From NCBI RefSeq assembly GCF_002884445.1, contig NZ_KZ614144.1, positions 2,680,290-2,744,289 on the forward strand: a stretch of DNA of 64,000 bases. The letters run 5' to 3'. Positions 62,021 through 64,000 of the stretch are shown one piece after another. The position numbers and the translations under genes were made by a program. Source of the stretch: Paenibacillus castaneae. Lineage in GTDB: Bacteria > Bacillota > Bacilli > Paenibacillales > Paenibacillaceae. The notes beneath the pieces were generated by a model, which saw nothing but the letters and a program-made list of their open reading frames with translations, searched no databases and was not told where the DNA came from. Position 1 is the stretch's first letter. Each line of letters opens with the position of its first letter.

Positions 62021-62886
62021 TACTTAGACTCCCAACGGCCCAAGATGCCGCATGGCAAATTCAGTCCTGATTTCGTAATAGGCAGTCCAATCTCTCCGCA
62101 ATTAATTTCTCCGCCGTATTTGGCATTCATCGTCATATGCAGCAAATTGTGAAGCACAGACGGGGATAGTCCGGTAGTATAAGAATTAATTAGCAGAAAT
62201 AAAGGGTTATCGGACAATATCGATGTACAGGATTGAAGAAAAGGAAAAAGATTTTCTTCAAGCTTCCATGTTTCACCATTAGGCCCACGCCCATAAGAAG
62301 GAGGGTCCATAATGATTGCATCATATTGCTTGCCGCGGCGCTGCTCGCGCTGAACGAATTTGAATACATCATCTGTTATATACCGAATCGGTGCTGACTC
62401 GAGGCCGGACAGCTGAGCGTTGTCCTTTGCCCATTGAACCATGCCCTTGGCTGCGTCAACATGGCAAACCTCAGCGCCGGCAGCAGCAGCAGCAACAGTT
62501 GCTCCGCCTGAATAGGCGAATAAATTGAGCACGCGAATCGGACGTCCAGCAGCTCTGATTTTATCCATCATCCAGCTCCAGTTAACAGCCTGTTCAGGAA
62601 ATAATCCAGTATGCTTGAAATTAGTCGGTTTAATATGGAAGTTAAGCTCACCGTATGAAATGGTCCAGCGCTCGGGAAGCGTCGGGTTCATCTGCCATTG
62701 GCCGCCGCCAGCAGAGCTGCGATGGTAATGCCCGTCTGCTTTTTTCCAAAGTCCTGTTTCATTCGTAATTGGCCAAATAATTTGCGGATCAGGACGACGG
62801 AGTGTATAATTTCCCCATCTCTCTAGTTTATCTCCATCTCCCGTATCTATTACCTCGTAATCTACCCATTTATCTGCAATGTACAT
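62020..62886 (-). CDS. Class I SAM-dependent rRNA methyltransferase (RlmI/RlmK-like)
   Basis: A 288-residue protein with an N-terminal region and a Rossmann methyltransferase domain. The SAM site is in VLNLFAYSGGATVAAAAAGA near residues 120-139 and the catalytic-type motif DPPSYGRGPNGETW near 218-231, as in RlmI-like 5-methylcytosine enzymes and the putative rRNA methyltransferases of Firmicutes. It lacks the PUA domain of E. coli RlmI. The target base is unknown. ATG 62886 has GGAAGGG upstream; a farther ATG is less supported. It is the first gene of the operon. Confidence 0.85.
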   Translation of the reverse strand: MYIADKWVDYEVIDTGDGDKLERWGNYTLRRPDPQIIWPITNETGLWKKADGHYHRSSAGGGQWQMNPTLPERWTISYGELNFHIKPTNFKHTGLFPEQAVNWSWMMDKIRAAGRPIRVLNLFAYSGGATVAAAAAGAEVCHVDAAKGMVQWAKDNAQLSGLESAPIRYITDDVFKFVQREQRRGKQYDAIIMDPPSYGRGPNGETWKLEENLFPFLQSCTSILSDNPLFLLINSYTTGLSPSVLHNLLHMTMNAKYGGEINCGEIGLPITKSGLNLPCGILGRWESK

Positions 62887-63079
62887 GTTTTTTGTAACCC
62901 TTCCTTGACGTGATTTTTGTAATATAATAATGTCATCGATAATTATTGTAGACAACACTTGATAATTATATCGAAGCTAACACAATGAAGCAATGAATCG
63001 AGAGAAAAGGACTTCGTTTTTATTTCGTGGAAATAATTGGACGGCAAATGATTTACATTAAAGAGGAGTGATTCCGTTG

Positions 63080-63271
63080 ATGAGTTTTGAATGTGAGTGT
63101 GGAAATAAGACCGTATTATTCGCTACTGGAGATCGAGATGAGCAGGGACGAGAATTCATAGAGGTTGAGGACGATGACCGTCTAACCTTTAAAGTAGGAG
63201 ATAAAAGTGTTCTGTTTCGCTGCTCTTTTTGCGGATATACATATCGTCTAGAGCAATATCCGGATCGGTAA
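63080..63271 (+). CDS. Small zinc-ribbon-like protein
   Basis: A 63-residue protein with CECG near the N-terminus and CSFCGYTYRLEQ near the C-terminus, forming a likely C-x-C...C-x2-C zinc site, and an acidic middle (EVEDDDRLTF). The start is uncertain: ATG 63080 (after AGAGGAG) or TTG 63077. Its function is unknown; the shape is that of a zinc-ribbon adaptor. It stands alone after the methyltransferase operon, divergent from it. Confidence 0.65.
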   Translation: MSFECECGNKTVLFATGDRDEQGREFIEVEDDDRLTFKVGDKSVLFRCSFCGYTYRLEQYPDR

Positions 63272-64000
63272 AGGACCTACTTGTCTGCTTATGGTCAAAA
63301 ATCAGCAGAAGCAAAATTTTTCACGTCAAACCTAAGAACAACACATGGATTAGCTTAAAACAAAACACATATATGTAAATGCTGCTAACCGAAACAAGAC
63401 TCAAGTAGCCAAACTCAGCATCCGAAATATGAATTAACTCCTTCATTCGAAATAGTGATTAATTACTTCAATAAGATTTGTTCTTGATGCTATGTATTCT
63501 GATTTAGCAGATGCGCGAGTGTAGATCGTATGAGTTAAATGGAATTCCTGCATATAACTAACTGATTTCTGCTTATTTGCTCGGTTTAATTGTATTTCCT
63601 ACATCTAATTAACTGATTTCTGCGTATTAGCACGGTTTAACTGTATTTCCTACATCTAATCGGACAAGTTACTATACTGTGACGGCTTTATCGCTATATT
63701 AGCTGTAGGATTTACAGCTAAACACTTCTTTGGAATAGTATTGAGACTAATTAGCTGGAGGTTTTGCAGTTAGTTGTATGTATGTTCCACAGGGTCAATG
63801 GAAATGTAGTATATGAGCTGCTGATTAACCCGAAAAACTATCCTTAAAGCGCAGCATTCACTCTTTCAACAAAATAGATTTGAATTTTATATGGATAGGA
63901 TATTGAAAACCTTTTCTATTCAGAGTATGATAAACCTATATTAGGTTGTATGTACAAGTGCTTCGTCATACCTGTAATAATTAGCGCTAATGTCCGTACA
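63272..64000. other. Gene-free tail with repeats
   Basis: No ORF with a ribosome site is seen. The stretch is AT-rich and holds a 51-base tandem repeat and further diverged units with TACAGCTAA and TTAACTG cores. It reaches the window edge, so a gene may start just beyond. Confidence 0.6.
63559..63660 (+). repeat. 51-base tandem repeat (two near-identical copies)
   Basis: Copies at 63559-63609 and 63610-63660 start with TAACTGATTTCTGC, end with TATTTCCTACATCTAAT and differ at four positions. A degenerate third partial copy precedes them (about 63530-63558). The copies are related to units at 23638-23664 and elsewhere in the gene-free regions. Confidence 0.9.

Noticed and set aside
62938..62969. 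Two GATAATTAT direct repeats resembling Fur-like half-sites
   Set aside because: The spacing and symmetry do not make a proper Fur box, and AT-rich DNA gives such matches easily.
1..64000. tRNA, rRNA, CRISPR, phage or insertion sequences
   Set aside because: No tRNA cloverleaf, spaced direct-repeat array, transposase or integrase motif was recognised anywhere.

Overview
The window is chromosomal DNA of a spore-forming, bacillithiol-making Firmicute, most likely a Paenibacillus or close relative (Cohnella-like). The evidence is moderate GC, a gene order matching the Bacillus qcr-ypj-dapB-mgsA-bshB1-bshA-cca-birA-panBCD-dinG block, sporulation-associated proteins (YpjB, a GerMN lipoprotein), an S-layer-homology (SLH) protein, frequent GTG/TTG starts and strong AGGAGG-type ribosome sites. 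No phage, transposase, tRNA, rRNA or CRISPR array was seen. Almost all of it is core genome.

Layout. 1-2240: end of qcrC, then ypjA and ypjB. 2244-18354: a dense block with one reversed gene (yitT-type), holding a MazG-like hydrolase, lysine (dapB), methylglyoxal (mgsA), bacillithiol (bshB1, bshA), tRNA CCA addition (cca), biotin (birA), pantothenate (panBCD), dinG, redox repressor rex, an MTA/SAH deaminase and a TseB-like cell-wall regulator; many of these genes overlap or abut. 18469-20494: a two-gene unit of an unknown membrane protein and a short FtsH-type protease. 20625-23432: acyl-CoA dehydrogenase, ackA and dnaD. 23970-26569: a secreted GH26-like hydrolase and an oxidoreductase. 26630-34014, minus strand: mtnE, then a proline-specific T-box leader, then proB-proA-proC-mtnW-mtnX-mtnB, with mtnU diverging nearby. 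35490-38590: a LysR regulator divergent from leuCD. 38749-43276: cell-surface genes (amidase, GerMN lipoprotein, SLH protein). 43438-48097: nth, a small protein and a tandem dynamin. 48392-53321: a heterodimeric ABC exporter and purT with a large folded leader. 54796-59240: topoisomerase IV (parE, parC). 59590-63271: marR, capA, an RNA pseudouridine synthase, an RlmI-like methyltransferase and a small zinc-ribbon protein. Long gene-free stretches lie at 23458-23969, 53872-54795 and 63272-64000; the first and last share a diverged repeat family.

Most notable: (1) proline biosynthesis and methionine salvage share one overlapping gene string under a T-box whose specifier reads CCU (Pro); (2) an FtsH-like protease without its usual extracytoplasmic domain is paired with a small protein that carries one; (3) a nested helix in the purT leader pairs with its own ribosome site; (4) a 17-bp hairpin with a GUGA loop ends at the ypjB start codon; (5) a perfect 28-bp palindrome lies between the two dynamin modules. 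None was tested by search or folding software; names rest on motif recognition and synteny.
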